Below, one piece after another: positions 54,998 to 64,000 of a DNA stretch of 64,000 nt. The notes under the pieces are model-generated. The model was not told the DNA's origin. It made no database searches and worked only from the letters and a program-made list of their open reading frames with translations. Source of the stretch: Leptobrachium leishanense. Its lineage: Eukaryota; Chordata; Amphibia; Anura; Megophryidae. The DNA lies in contig CM019066.1 of NCBI GenBank assembly GCA_009667805.1, positions 332,574,077 through 332,638,076 on the forward strand. The letters are read 5' to 3'. Both the position numbers and the translations under genes were made by a program. Within the stretch, counting starts at the first letter, position 1, and each line of letters opens with the position of its first letter.

Positions 54998-55916
54998 GAA
55001 TACGTCTGGCTGTTGGGTACACTCATGCAGGAGTGTATTTCAGAGCATTGAAAGGCTGTGATTCTGAATGATTATCTTTCTTCAGAGTTAATTGGTTCAC
55101 AGAATACTCCTATCGGTTGCTCTTTTTCCCCCACTCTTCACGTATGTCACATTCCCCAACACCCAGTTGCCTTTTCCCCATAAAATTTCATTTTAAATAT
55201 CCTTCAGGCCCCTTTTTTATCCTAACTCATCTCTCCCAATTTTATGTTTCATTTACCCATCTCTTCCATCATCTCCATTTGTATCATCCATTTGTCGTAT
55301 CCACCAAGTTTTCTCCGTGTGACATTTCTGACATCTCGTGCCTCGCATGATGTCCTCTCATTCTCTTCACTCATTCTCATTGGATTCCTATTTAGACCCC
55401 TTGCTGCTGTGACTATTTCAAAGTGACAGTTGGGGTCCGGCTACACTATACAGGGTTTAGCAGACCCTTCACTATCCAAGGTCTCCAAGTGGATAGGTTC
55501 ACTTTCTCGGTGATGACACACCAGGGGATGGATATTGCATTGTTTATAAAGAGCAATGCTATTTAATTCCTAAATGAGTTATCGCCAGTAGCCATTATTC
55601 ACCTGGATCCAGCATTGGGGGTTGCCTTGTTCATCCTCTGTGCTTCCAGACTTTGATGCAAGATTGGTCCTCAGCAGTGGTGTCGGCAAACTGATTCATC
55701 AGTCAGCAGCATAGGCGTCTCTATAGGGGGAATAATTGGCCTCCAAGTTATTCCATGCCCCCCCACCACCAGGGATCAGCATCCAGCTTCCCCCACTTAT
55801 TCAGACCGCTGTATCTCCGTCCCTGTGCATCATACATGGCTGATGTCTGGCCTTTCCAATGATACCCAACATGACCATATCCAGTGTAAAATTAATCCCT
55901 TAAGTACCAAGGGTAT
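54998..55916. other. Unique non-coding DNA
   Basis: Pyrimidine-rich between 55120 and 55420. No acceptor-exon-donor arrangement or repeat family recognised. Confidence 0.35.
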
Positions 55917-56015
55917 TTAACCCATTCGCTGCTAAGCCATTTCACGCCTGTGTGCTGAGCTCATTTTTACCAGTTTTGCTCATCATGTTTAAATGCGATT
56001 TGAAGCGATTTGAAG

Positions 56016-56655
56016 CCAGAACCTAAGCCCTGCCACAAGCTCACATCTCCTTCTGTCACAGCACCTGCTTCTGGACCCAGAACAGAACCAGAACCTAAGC
56101 CAGGCCACAAGCTCACATCTCCCTCTGCCACAGCGCCTGCTTCTGGACCCAGAACCAGAACCTAAGCCCTGCCACAAGTTCACATCTCCCTCTGCCACAG
56201 CGCCTGCTTCTGGACCCAGAACCAGAACCTAAGCTCGGCCACAAGCTCACATCTCCCTCTGCCACAGCGCCTGCTTCTGGACCCAGAACCTAAGCCCGGC
56301 CACAAGCTCACATCTCCCTCTGCCACAGTGCCTGCTTCTGGACCCAGAACCAGAACCTAAGGTACCGGCGATCAACATGTCTTCTGCAATTCTACTCCAC
56401 AATCTCGACTTTCATCCTACTGTTCATATTTTATGCTTGCATCTATCTATTAATATTTTGGCTGTTTGATTTTTTCTTGATAAATGTATGCTCTGCTTTC
56501 TTAAACCCATGCTCTCATATGGCCGCCCCTCCCCCTCACCATGTCATAAAAATACTGGCTTATACAGCCCACACGCTCTAATTCTGCAACCTCTTTATTC
56601 AACAGCCCAGCCACAAGCTCACATCTCCCTCTGCCACAGCGCCTGCTTCTGGACT
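56016..56655. repeat. 67-bp minisatellite
   Basis: Units begin CCAGAACCTAAGCC and include CACAAGCTCACATCTCCCTC and GCGCCTGCTTCTGGACC. Starts lie at 56016, 56088, 56155, 56222, 56283 and 56350, giving spacings of 72, 67, 67, 61 and 67. A displaced partial unit lies at 56605-56655. It sits inside hairpin copy 3. Confidence 0.85.
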
Positions 56656-56789
56656 CTGCTGTCCCTCCCTCCCCATCCACCTGCCCACCCAGTGCTGGTC
56701 TGAAATTTTTAGCTTACTTACTTACCTACTGCTTCCACTTTGCAAATCACCCTAATTAACCCACGGTTCTAGCCCTTCCCATGATCTGT

Positions 56790-56944
56790 TAATCTGTATA
56801 TTTGTGTTTTGTTTTTAATAGTTTGCATTTTATTACTTTGTATTTCTGTAACAATTCAATGCTCTTGAACCCAGGTCATACTTGAAAATGAGAGAAATCT
56901 CATTGTATCCTTCCTGGTAAAATACTTTGCAAATAAATAAATAA
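56790..56944 (+). mobile_element. L2/Rex-type LINE 3' end
   Basis: TGTTAATCTGTATATTTGTG, CTTTGTATTTCTGTAAC and GAGAGAAATCTCATTGTATC match the 3' UTR of the LINE at 47752-48493 in the opposite orientation. It ends in AAATAAATAAAT. This tail and the minisatellite upstream make up the block inserted in hairpin copy 3. Confidence 0.75.
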
Positions 56945-58069
56945 ATATGACCCAGACATATTATATATCGTTCTTTCTGGCAGACTCGGCAGATTCATAA
57001 TATATCATTATTATATGTATACGTTATGTCCTGTCTGAATATTATTAAAAAAATACAATAAAATTTGACTTTTTAATAATCTACAGCGTGTAGTGAAGTT
57101 TTTTTTCACATTTTATCATGCGAGCGTTTGCGATTATATTTTTTATGAGTTGCGCTTGTTAAAAAAAAATAGAAATGGGGAACTCGTTACATTTTTTTGG
57201 GGGAAAATGACGTGATTTTTAACAAACGCACCCCATAGAAAAATCGTTAGTGCAGCATCATTGTTCACATTATAATTGAAATGGGAACAATATTGCTGCG
57301 TTACTAAAACAAAAAAAAACTATTTATTTTTTTATTATTATTATTATTATTTTTTTTTTTAACTTTTAACATGAACATGTTTGGTATCATTGGAAAGGCC
57401 ATGCTCTTGCCATTTCAATTATACCAACAATTAACCCCTAGCTTCCACGGATCTGGAGACAGGGGGTTCATTGGATGGATAGGGGTTAATAGGGGTTAAC
57501 TCCAGAACTGACGTCATCGCTATGCGCAATGATGTCAGTCGTCTCGGCGAGATCCCAGAAGCTTGGCTGACATGCAAGATGTTGGCCAGCTCTGGGAAGG
57601 GACAGCGATACGGCGCCTGTTGGCGCCAAATCGCGATCCAGCCCCCAAGGGGTTAAAGCCTGCCACCGCTTGGAAGGGCAGGCTCCAAATGGTACCTGGC
57701 TTTTGCTCGTGCCCCTTACAGAAGGGGAGAGAGAGAGAGAGGTCCAAAGGACCCCCCCTCCCCTTCAGGCACCTTCCTGCAAGGGCGGGTGCCTGTAATA
57801 GATGTCATTGCGGCAGCAAGATGACATCTATTAGTGCCCAAGGTGGTCTTGGATGCTGGGCTGACATCATGGATGTCAGCCCGCAGCGGGGGGCACAGCG
57901 ATCGGCCGGAATCAGCGCGTCCTCCGCAGCCACCGATTCCTGTGGGAGAACGCCCTGAGTATGTCCTCCGCAGCAAAGTGGTTAAAGTCTATGCATTTAT
58001 GATGGAAGAGTTCTGTCATTGGACCTTAAGGGGTTAACATAAAGCGTAACAAATTGCTTTTCACAGGGT

Positions 58070-58490
58070 TGAAATGGCTCAGCAGTGAAAGGGTTAATGG
58101 TCAGACTATATATTACATTGTATATTACTTTTGTTATTGCCTTGGTTTAGTTGTATTTTAAGGGTTAATGGGCAGGCTTCATCCCTCAAAATATACATTC
58201 AATTTTTTCCTTGATTAATGGCATTTTAGGGGTTAAAGGGTAGACTACATGCCTCACCGTGTATGCATTTTATGGGTTAATGGGTAGGCTACATACCTTA
58301 GTGTATTCGTCTCATGTTTTCCCTTGATTAATGGCATTTTGGGGTTAATGGGTAGGCTTCATACCTTAGTGTATTCGTTTCATGTTTTCCCTTGATTAAT
58401 GGCATTTTAGGGGTTAATGGTTAGGCTACATGCCACACTGTTTATTATTTTTATTGTATTTCCCTGCTTTAATGGAATTTAGGGGTTATT
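58070..58490. repeat. 68-bp tandem repeat starting from a TTAA-element end
   Basis: GGCTCAGCAGTGAAAGGGTTAA (58076-58097) matches the right terminus of the multi-hairpin element. GGGTTAATGGG recurs at 58091, 58162, 58230, 58274, 58342 and 58411, spaced 71, 68, 44, 68 and 69. Units contain TTCCCTTGATTAATGGCATT and GTAGGCTACATACC. Confidence 0.7.
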
Positions 58491-58763
58491 ATGGAAGTTA
58501 GAATCTAAAGGGTCAATTCACCTTTAGATCCTTTGGTTTTCGTCACATGTCGGGTGAATCCATTTTGCTGAAAATATGGTGAATTCCCTATTTAGTGAAT
58601 GGTCACCGTAATTTGACGAAACTTGGAGCCGTCGAAGCAGTTACTGGACGTCGACGAAAACCACCGAATAAAATATTGAATTTAAGTATCAGGTTAGTAC
58701 AACATAAAGGTATCATCGAACCACATTACTCTGTGATTTTGGAATCTTATTTATATATACTTA

Positions 58764-59419
58764 GGGCACTATTACATTGTATACGCAAACGGTAACGCTC
58801 ACCTGCATGAGCATTAACGTTTGCCATGGTATTTACCGCATACTACAATCCAAACGCAAATGGGTAAAAAAACTGTTTGCGTTTGGTATCTTGCGCAGCG
58901 CTGCGCGAGGTTACTGTACTTTATGTTTAACATGGGGAGCGCAGTGTTAATCAGCGCTGGTATTACAAAGTTCCAGCGCTGATTAACGCCTGGCTCTGGT
59001 CAGCGAAAAGTTAACCAGAGCCAGAACCTGGTATTAACGGATTCCGCTTCTGCAGAATCCATTAACACCAGCCTTAAAAAATAAAAAAAACAAGCACATA
59101 CTCACCCTCTGTCCCGCGGCTCCAACCGCCTCCTCTGTCCGGCAGAAGCAGGGAATGACTGGGGGAAAAAAGTCCCCCCAGTCTCTCCAGGCGTATCCCT
59201 ACGCCGACCGGCCGGATCTCGCAAGGCGAGATCCAGCCGGTCACGTGACCGGCAGGGAGGAACTCAATGGAGACCTATGCTTTTTACGCTCGATAACAAT
59301 GCAGGCAGCATCTTTTGCACCTGCATTGTAATCCAGCGTTAAAACGCGGGCGCAAGGGGGGAAACTAGTTTTGCCTCCCTTGCGCCTGCGAATTTAATGC
59401 TAAGAGCGTAATAGAGCCC
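58764..59419 (-). mobile_element. Family C MITE, complete inverted copy
   Basis: A 656-bp element flanked by TTA (58761-58763 and 59420-59422). Ends are GGGCACTATTAC and, reverse-complemented, GGGCTCTATTACGC. It is the inverse of 27681-28382, sharing ATCCAGCGTTAAAACGCGGG, GGATCTCGCAAGGCGAGATC and AATCAGCGCTGGTATTAC. PIF/Harbinger-type by duplication length; no transposase. Confidence 0.8.
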
Positions 59420-59422
59420 TTA

Positions 59423-59807
59423 GATTTTTTTCCGTGGTATGATATAGTGTCGAAAATTATTAGTGGCCCCCCCAGTTTTGACTGTGGTATCTTATGTGCC
59501 CCCCCCTATATATTGTTCCTAGAGTCGCCACTTGTCAGCAGGTCGACACTCAATGAGGTGTGAGGAGGTTAGCTCTTCCACTTCAAGCTGTCACTAAATC
59601 CAACAGCATACCACTGAAAGTAAGTGACATTAAAACGTTCATAGGGATTTACCCTAAATTTTTCAAAATATGTAGTAGCAAAAAACCCCACCAAAAGCGG
59701 AGGCGATTCCCTTTCGAATGAGCCCAGCGTGTGTTGGGCATGACAGGTGCACTTTCACTCCATGACCTACATGCCAGAATGATTGTTCAACCCCTGGGCC
59801 AAATGCA
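59423..59807. other. Non-coding DNA
   Basis: 59465-59540 (GTGGCCCCCCCAGTTTTGAC and onward) looks like a decayed repeat end. The rest is not recognised. Confidence 0.3.
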
Positions 59808-59811
59808 TTAA

Positions 59812-59988
59812 CCCCTTAATACCATGGCTTGTCCTGGTAACAAGAGGGCTTAAATGCCACAGCTTTCTGGACCTCCTTCGGCCCACCTTATTTCCCAGCA
59901 CACATTGTCATTGGCTACAAGGGAACTGCCTGAGTTCTGAGCCCGCCTGTCGGCAGGATGGCATAGAACGCACCTTGGCGCTAAGGAG
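59812..59988. mobile_element. Small TTAA-flanked MITE
   Basis: A 177-bp element bounded by TTAA (59808-59811 and 59989-59992). Ends are CCCCTTAATACC and, reverse-complemented, CTCCTTAGCGCC. It is GC-richer than its flanks. The start resembles those at 21784 and 37779 and the TTAACCCC joints inside the multi-hairpin elements. Confidence 0.55.
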
Positions 59989-60155
59989 TTAAATATAATT
60001 TTCTGGTTTAATACCTCTCTGACAGTGATTTTATACATTTTGTTTTGAGGCATAATTCTGAATTAAAATTTTATGGTAATAATTAAAATAGAAAGCAATT
60101 GATGCTTTTGGAGTTGGATAATTAAATACATTGTGCTTAGAGCACAAAAACATTA

Positions 60156-60764
60156 GGGCCCTATTACATTCTTCACGCAAAAACGTGTGAATTTTTGCAA
60201 GAAGCGATAAACGTTAACGCGCGTAAATTAACGCTGGTATTACAATCTGAGTGCATTTTTTCATCCGTCAAAAAATAACGCGCGTAAAAAAAGACACGCA
60301 AAAACGCGCGGGCATTAACGTTGCACACAGAAATCAGTGTGCGGACTGTTTTTCACGCGATTCAGCCAATCAGAATTAAGAGCCACAATTGTCTCCCGTT
60401 AAGTTTTTGCACCTGTCAAAGTCAATGTGAGTATATATGCTGCATCAATAAAAAAAACACCCACAACTTCTCCATTTTATTGTTTGGGTATGCGTAGAAT
60501 GTGTAACTATACTTTGCTGTGGTTTTTTTTTCGGGCTGGTGTATTTGGGTTCGGCCAGAACGTTCAGATTTGCCGTTACCACCAGTTTTTAAAAGACGTT
60601 AAAATTATGCGCACAAACGTTGGTCCGTTAAATTTTGCGCATAGATTGTAATACCATCCGCGCACCAGCGCACAAACGCATTTGCGCTCACAATGTTAAG
60701 TATAGGACGCGCAAAGTACAGTACGCTCGCAAAGGGTTCGCGCAGGTTCACCCTTGCAGCCTTC
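60156..60764 (+). mobile_element. Family C-like MITE, CG-rich variant
   Basis: It starts GGGCCCTATTACATTC after TTA (60153-60155). It shares TTAAGTATAGGACGCGCAAAG and GGTATTACAATC phrases with family C but has a distinct interior rich in AACGCGCGTAAA. The right end is missing; a DIRS inverted repeat begins at 60770. Confidence 0.55.
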
Positions 60765-60769
60765 TGTAT

Positions 60770-61632
60770 AATTGTGGATTATTCCAGCCTTGGTGTTAGA
60801 ATAATCTTAATTTTAATAAAGACAGGAGGCGAATATTTTGCATTCTCTTTTCTTTACTAAAACATCAGCAGCAAGGAAAGTTTACATAGCAACAGCAGTA
60901 ACCAATCAACAACAAGAGTGTAGTAAGTCCTTAGCCACGCCCTCTTTTCTTGTATGCCGAACGAGCAGGAGAGACGTGACGTAGAAATTCCAGAAATCCA
61001 AGAAGTAGGAAGAACCCGGAAACTGAAGAGGTGAAAGCCAAGACTAGGTAGGAGTCAACGAGATGGTCAGTCGCAGAACTGGAAGCCAACGGGCGTCCGA
61101 AACGATGGGAGACCAACAGGGCCGCAGAAGCAAATCAAGCTACGGAGAAAGCAGAGTATACGTGAAAGTACCATGTGATGGAGGCTTGCCAATCAACAGT
61201 TAACTAACTGACCAGTCAAAGCGAAGAATTATCAATAGTTAAATCAATTATGAGACAGTAGCCGTAGGCTAGGCCAATGAGACATGCAAACCCTACTAAG
61301 GGGAATGAAAAATATTTAGACAATAATGGACAAAAGTCGAAGAAGTGTAGATACGTAAATTACATCCTTTATTCAAAATTTATTTATTTTTTATTATTAT
61401 TATTATAATTTTTTTTTTTTTATTTATTTTTTTTTATTATTTTTTATTTATTTATTTATATATTATTATTATTTTTTTTATTTTTTAATTTTATTTTTTT
61501 TTAAATCGAATATAGCAGTAAATCCGGTACAATGTGAGCAATCCGGGTATGGGCGGGCGGGAAAAATATTCGCCTCCTGTCTTTATTAAAATTAAGATTA
61601 TTCTAACACCAAGGCTGGAATAATCCACAATT
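60770..61632. repeat. Perfect 70-bp inverted repeat of the DIRS 3' region
   Basis: 60770-60839 and 61563-61632 are exact inverse copies (AATTGTGGATTATTCCAGCC against GGCTGGAATAATCCACAATT), separated by 723 bp. In DIRS elements terminal inverted repeats and an internal complementary region support a circular intermediate; this pair fits that role by position. The intervening DNA has no clear ORF and ends in a long AT-only tract at 61375-61503. Confidence 0.8.
61375..61503. repeat. AT-only low-complexity tract
   Basis: A run of TTTATT, ATTATT and poly-T with almost no G or C over about 130 bp, within the DIRS 3' inverted-repeat arms. Confidence 0.9.
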
Positions 61633-61667
61633 TTATATCAAGTCAGGAGGCTTCATATTTTGCAGTT

Positions 61668-62147
61668 TTAAAGCTGCACCAGAGCCCCAGATGCATGAGA
61701 ACGAGGGCGAAAATAAAAGGTACGAAAGGTGACCGCCCTAGAACAATCAGCAGCCGCTAGTATGTCGGACAGGGAGCCGCCGGCGACCGCAACAGAAGAA
61801 GCCACTGCACCCCGCACGGAGTGAGCGCCGAAGTGAGGAGCAACACCCGCTAGGGAGAGCAGCCAGGGGACCCCTCTAGAAAGTGTAGGCGAGGAAACAG
61901 GATTGTAAGTGGAAACATAGGAGACCAAGAGCTGGCCAACCGGAGGGGAGCGCAAAGAGCCTAAGTGGGAGAGGTAGTTCGTAACGCACCTAGCGACACA
62001 TAGGGTAGAAAACCTTAGAAAAAGGGGGTTTTTGTACATCTAGTAAGCGTGAAAAACAACTCCCTTAGGAGAGGAAACCATAGCGTGCGCATCGAAGGCT
62101 CTAGCATCCAAAACACGTCTAAAGGACCCCAAACACAAAATGATGGT
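61668..62147 (-). pseudogene. DIRS tyrosine recombinase, C-terminal part
   Basis: The frame 62039-61668 contains FGAHSVRGAVASSVAVAGG and ILAAADCSRAVTFRTFYFR. The HxxR box (HSVR) and the tyrosine in FYFRP match the catalytic H-R-Y set of DIRS recombinases. An in-frame TAG just before the start of this frame (FHAY-stop-MYKN) cuts it off from RRVLDARAFDAHAMVSSP upstream, so the gene is dead. Confidence 0.75.
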
Positions 62148-62663
62148 TAGAATACATCAAGAGCTGACGCAGGAACAGCGAGTAGTATCTGGCCAGTTAC
62201 GCAGGAACTCCAAAACAAGCGCCACATCCCAAAAGTGAGTATATTATTTGGGGCCGGCGGGCGAGCGAGCCTAACGCCCTTGAGGAGACAACACACAGAA
62301 ACGCCACCCAGGGGAGCGTGAGCCACCGAGATGGTCGAGCGGAACCAGGTGATGATAGGACTTGCCGGCCGTGGAAAGGCTCGCCAACAAATTAGAGGGG
62401 CTGTAGCAGGATCAGGCACACACCAACAACACCAAATTTCCCCAGGCGTAACATTTTTGCGTGCCAGAAGTCCAGGATTCCCATAATAGGGAGCGAGTCG
62501 CAGCTGATAAGCCTGGTAGCATGCAGGGTCCCCGGAAATTGTCCAAGCCACCAGTGGAAGATTGCCCTCCAATACCACTGGATTAGGGTTGCCTTGAGGG
62601 TCCAGAAGAATGGATGGAAAAGGACGGCAGCAGCGGGCAGGAGTAGACAAGGGAGTTGTAGCG

Positions 62664-63167
62664 TCAGTGGCAACCAGCTCTGTGCATCCCATAGAGGCGT
62701 GAGTAGAAGTCGAAACCATCCATCTGCGGACTTCTTGAAGCGTGCACGTGAGCATCGTGAACGGGGAAACAGTGTAGGCTCCTCGATGGGGCCATGGTGG
62801 GAGGAAAGCATCCACCGCTGCCGCCTGCAGGTCCGTAAGCCAACTGAAGCCGGTCTGCATCTGGTGGGTCAAGCGGGAAGTAAACAGGTTGACCCAAAGA
62901 GAGTAGAGGGCAGATGATGTGAAGCGGCTGTTCCTCTGGCGTCCATGCCCCACCCGTGGATACAGGTCCGCAAGTCGCTCCCCAACCCGACTGGCTGGCG
63001 TCCGATTCCGATACGAAGTCTGGTAGAGAGCCAAAAATGGCCAACCCATTCCAGGCTTCCATGAGGCGCAGCCACCACAGGAGTTCCACTCGAGCCTCAG
63101 GAGTGATAGGGACGAGCTGGTCATAGGAGGGATTGAGACTGAGGCACGTGGTTTTCTGACGTTGCAT
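62664..63167 (-). pseudogene. DIRS RNase H domain
   Basis: The frame includes ARVELLWWLRLMEAWNG and VSESDASQSGWGATCG, then TGGAWTPEE. This is the RNase H arrangement following the DIRS reverse transcriptase, with the SDAS and GWGA motifs present. It lies in a different frame from the preceding RT segment, so at least one frameshift separates them. Confidence 0.75.
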
Positions 63168-63661
63168 CGCCCGATAATGCAGTGGGCCAGGGAAGGGTGA
63201 TGACTTGGGCTGGGCGACAAGCTGACTTGTCCATGTTGGTAATGAACCAGAGGTCTTACAGGAGAGTAAGCACTAGGGCCGTGCGATGGGAAAACAGGAC
63301 CGGATCTTGAGCCAGTACGAAGATATTGTCCAGGTATATGAGAGACCTGATGCCCTGTGAATATATGGAGGCCATGGCCAGTAAGAGGAGCTTCATTGAA
63401 GCACCATGGTGCGGAGCTGAGGCCGAAAGGTAGGCAGGTGAACTGTCGGTGGTGCAGGATGGATAGGAGACCCCTGAGTAGATGTGTGCTCTCCATTGTG
63501 AAGTGTCGATAGGACAAGAAGGGATTGAAGACTATCCGGTTTAAGACGGGCGAAGGTCCCCAGACTTCTTGTGTACCAGAACACATTGTATGGGGAAAAC
63601 AGACTGGAAGGGAACCTGGGAAAAGTCTATCAAGAAACCAGATACGATTCGTAGGACCCAA
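63168..63661 (-). pseudogene. DIRS reverse transcriptase, fragmentary
   Basis: The phrases VLNRIVFNPFLSYRHFTMES and RQFTCLPFGLSSAPWCF are RT motifs of DIRS elements. The segment normally lying between them, including the first catalytic aspartate (DLKDAY), appears deleted at about 63460-63440. The YLDD-type box region near 63330 is out of frame. The 504-codon frame that runs through 62147-63661 mixes these with out-of-frame sequence and is not one protein. Confidence 0.7.
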
Positions 63662-63944
63662 GAGTCGGAAGGTTGGTATAGATGTTAACCTTATGATTCA
63701 ATTCCTTTAAGAAGAGGTCCCCAAAAAACAACCCCTTGGCCGCAGGACCCAATTCTTTGGAGCACATACTTGTTAAATTAGCGTCAAAGCGAAAAAGCGC
63801 CTCATTGCGGCGTGCAGAAGAGATGCTGACATTGGCGTTACCTAAAGACAGAGGGCACGCTGTGCCCATTCACAGACCATTGCAGGGCCGAGCAGGTAGG
63901 CATAAGGCTATCCTAAACAAAAGATAAATCCAGGTAAAGTATCC

Positions 63945-64000
63945 ATGTAATTGGGCAGACTAGATGGGCCGAAAGGTTCTTATCTGCCGACAGTTTCTAT
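63945..64000 (+). mobile_element. CR1-like LINE 3' end at window edge
   Basis: GGGCAGACTAGATGGGCCGA and TTCTTATCTGCCG followed by TTTCTAT match the 3' end of a CR1-like family distinct from the copies at 24640 and 39598. It is cut by the window end. Confidence 0.55.

Larger units (their letters stand above)
55921..57981 (-). mobile_element. Multi-hairpin TTAA element, copy 3, interrupted
   Basis: An inverted copy flanked by TTAA (55917-55920 and 57982-57985). It starts CCCATTCGCTGCTAAGCC and ends CAGCAAAGTGG on the plus strand. Its body (56945-57981) retains the GTGCGTTTGTTAAAAATC block, the GCAGCAATATTG hairpin, the A/T spacer (57300-57370) and several decayed hairpins. About 930 bp of foreign sequence (56013-56944) interrupts it. 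It is more diverged than copies 1 and 2. Confidence 0.8.
60765..63900 (-). mobile_element. DIRS-type retroelement, decayed, runs off the window
   Basis: On the minus strand the order from right to left is reverse transcriptase, RNase H and tyrosine recombinase, the DIRS layout. Unlike LINEs or LTR elements, DIRS integrates with a tyrosine recombinase and makes no target duplication. A 70-bp inverted pair lies beyond the recombinase. Frames are broken by shifts and stops. The 5' end is not defined: recognisable DIRS-like coding fades near 63900. Confidence 0.75.

Noticed and set aside
62147..63661. 504-codon minus-strand frame as one protein
   Set aside because: It mixes in-frame DIRS reverse-transcriptase pieces with out-of-frame sequence; the RNase H lies in another frame, so it is a pseudogene segment.

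Overview
The window reads as vertebrate nuclear DNA, most likely from a large, repeat-rich amphibian (probably frog) genome. It holds no operons and no bacterial gene density. It carries CR1, L2/Rex-like and L1/Tx1-like LINEs, a DIRS retroelement, Tc1 and hAT elements, PIF/Harbinger-type MITEs (TWA duplications), TTAA-inserting elements, a tRNA-like SINE, minisatellites and microsatellites. The organism call is an inference from this mix. The only plausible host coding sequence is one 121-bp internal exon at 9580-9700 (+) with good splice sites, so much of the window may be intron or intergenic DNA of one large gene.

Layout. 1-9.5 kb: sparse unique DNA with two Harbinger-type MITEs, an ATACTCGAGTAT-ended element and an L1/Tx1-like LINE inside an older repeat. 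9.5-18.7 kb: the candidate exon, more MITEs, the first multi-hairpin TTAA element, a possible conserved non-coding block at 14.5-15.4 kb, a tRNA-like SINE and a fold-back. 18.9-23.3 kb: two hAT elements with exact 8-bp duplications, one filled by about 2 kb of 21-bp minisatellite. 24.3-26.5 kb: a chain of fold-back palindromes joined by (TA)n, one split by a CR1 fragment, next to the best hammerhead-ribozyme-like motif. 26.5-36 kb: several copies of a GGGC-NCTATTAC MITE, a possible LTR element, Tc1 and L2 fragments with nested insertions. 36.7-37.3 kb: TCTA microsatellite. 38.6-44.3 kb: an internally deleted Tc1 and a nearly full-length but broken CR1 that hosts the second multi-hairpin element. 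44.8-50 kb: unique, possibly regulatory DNA, a Tc1 fragment and LINE pieces. 50-58.5 kb: large fold-backs, hAT MITEs, a Harbinger element and the third, interrupted multi-hairpin element. 58.7-64 kb: two more MITEs and a decayed DIRS element running off the end.

Nothing here acts as a pathway; the coherent story is nested mobile DNA. Two signals stand out. One is a TTAA-flanked element built from about fifteen consecutive hairpins, whose arms show paired (compensatory) changes among three copies. The other is a recurring hammerhead-ribozyme-like core (CUGANGA / stem II / GAAA) in several otherwise different repeats.
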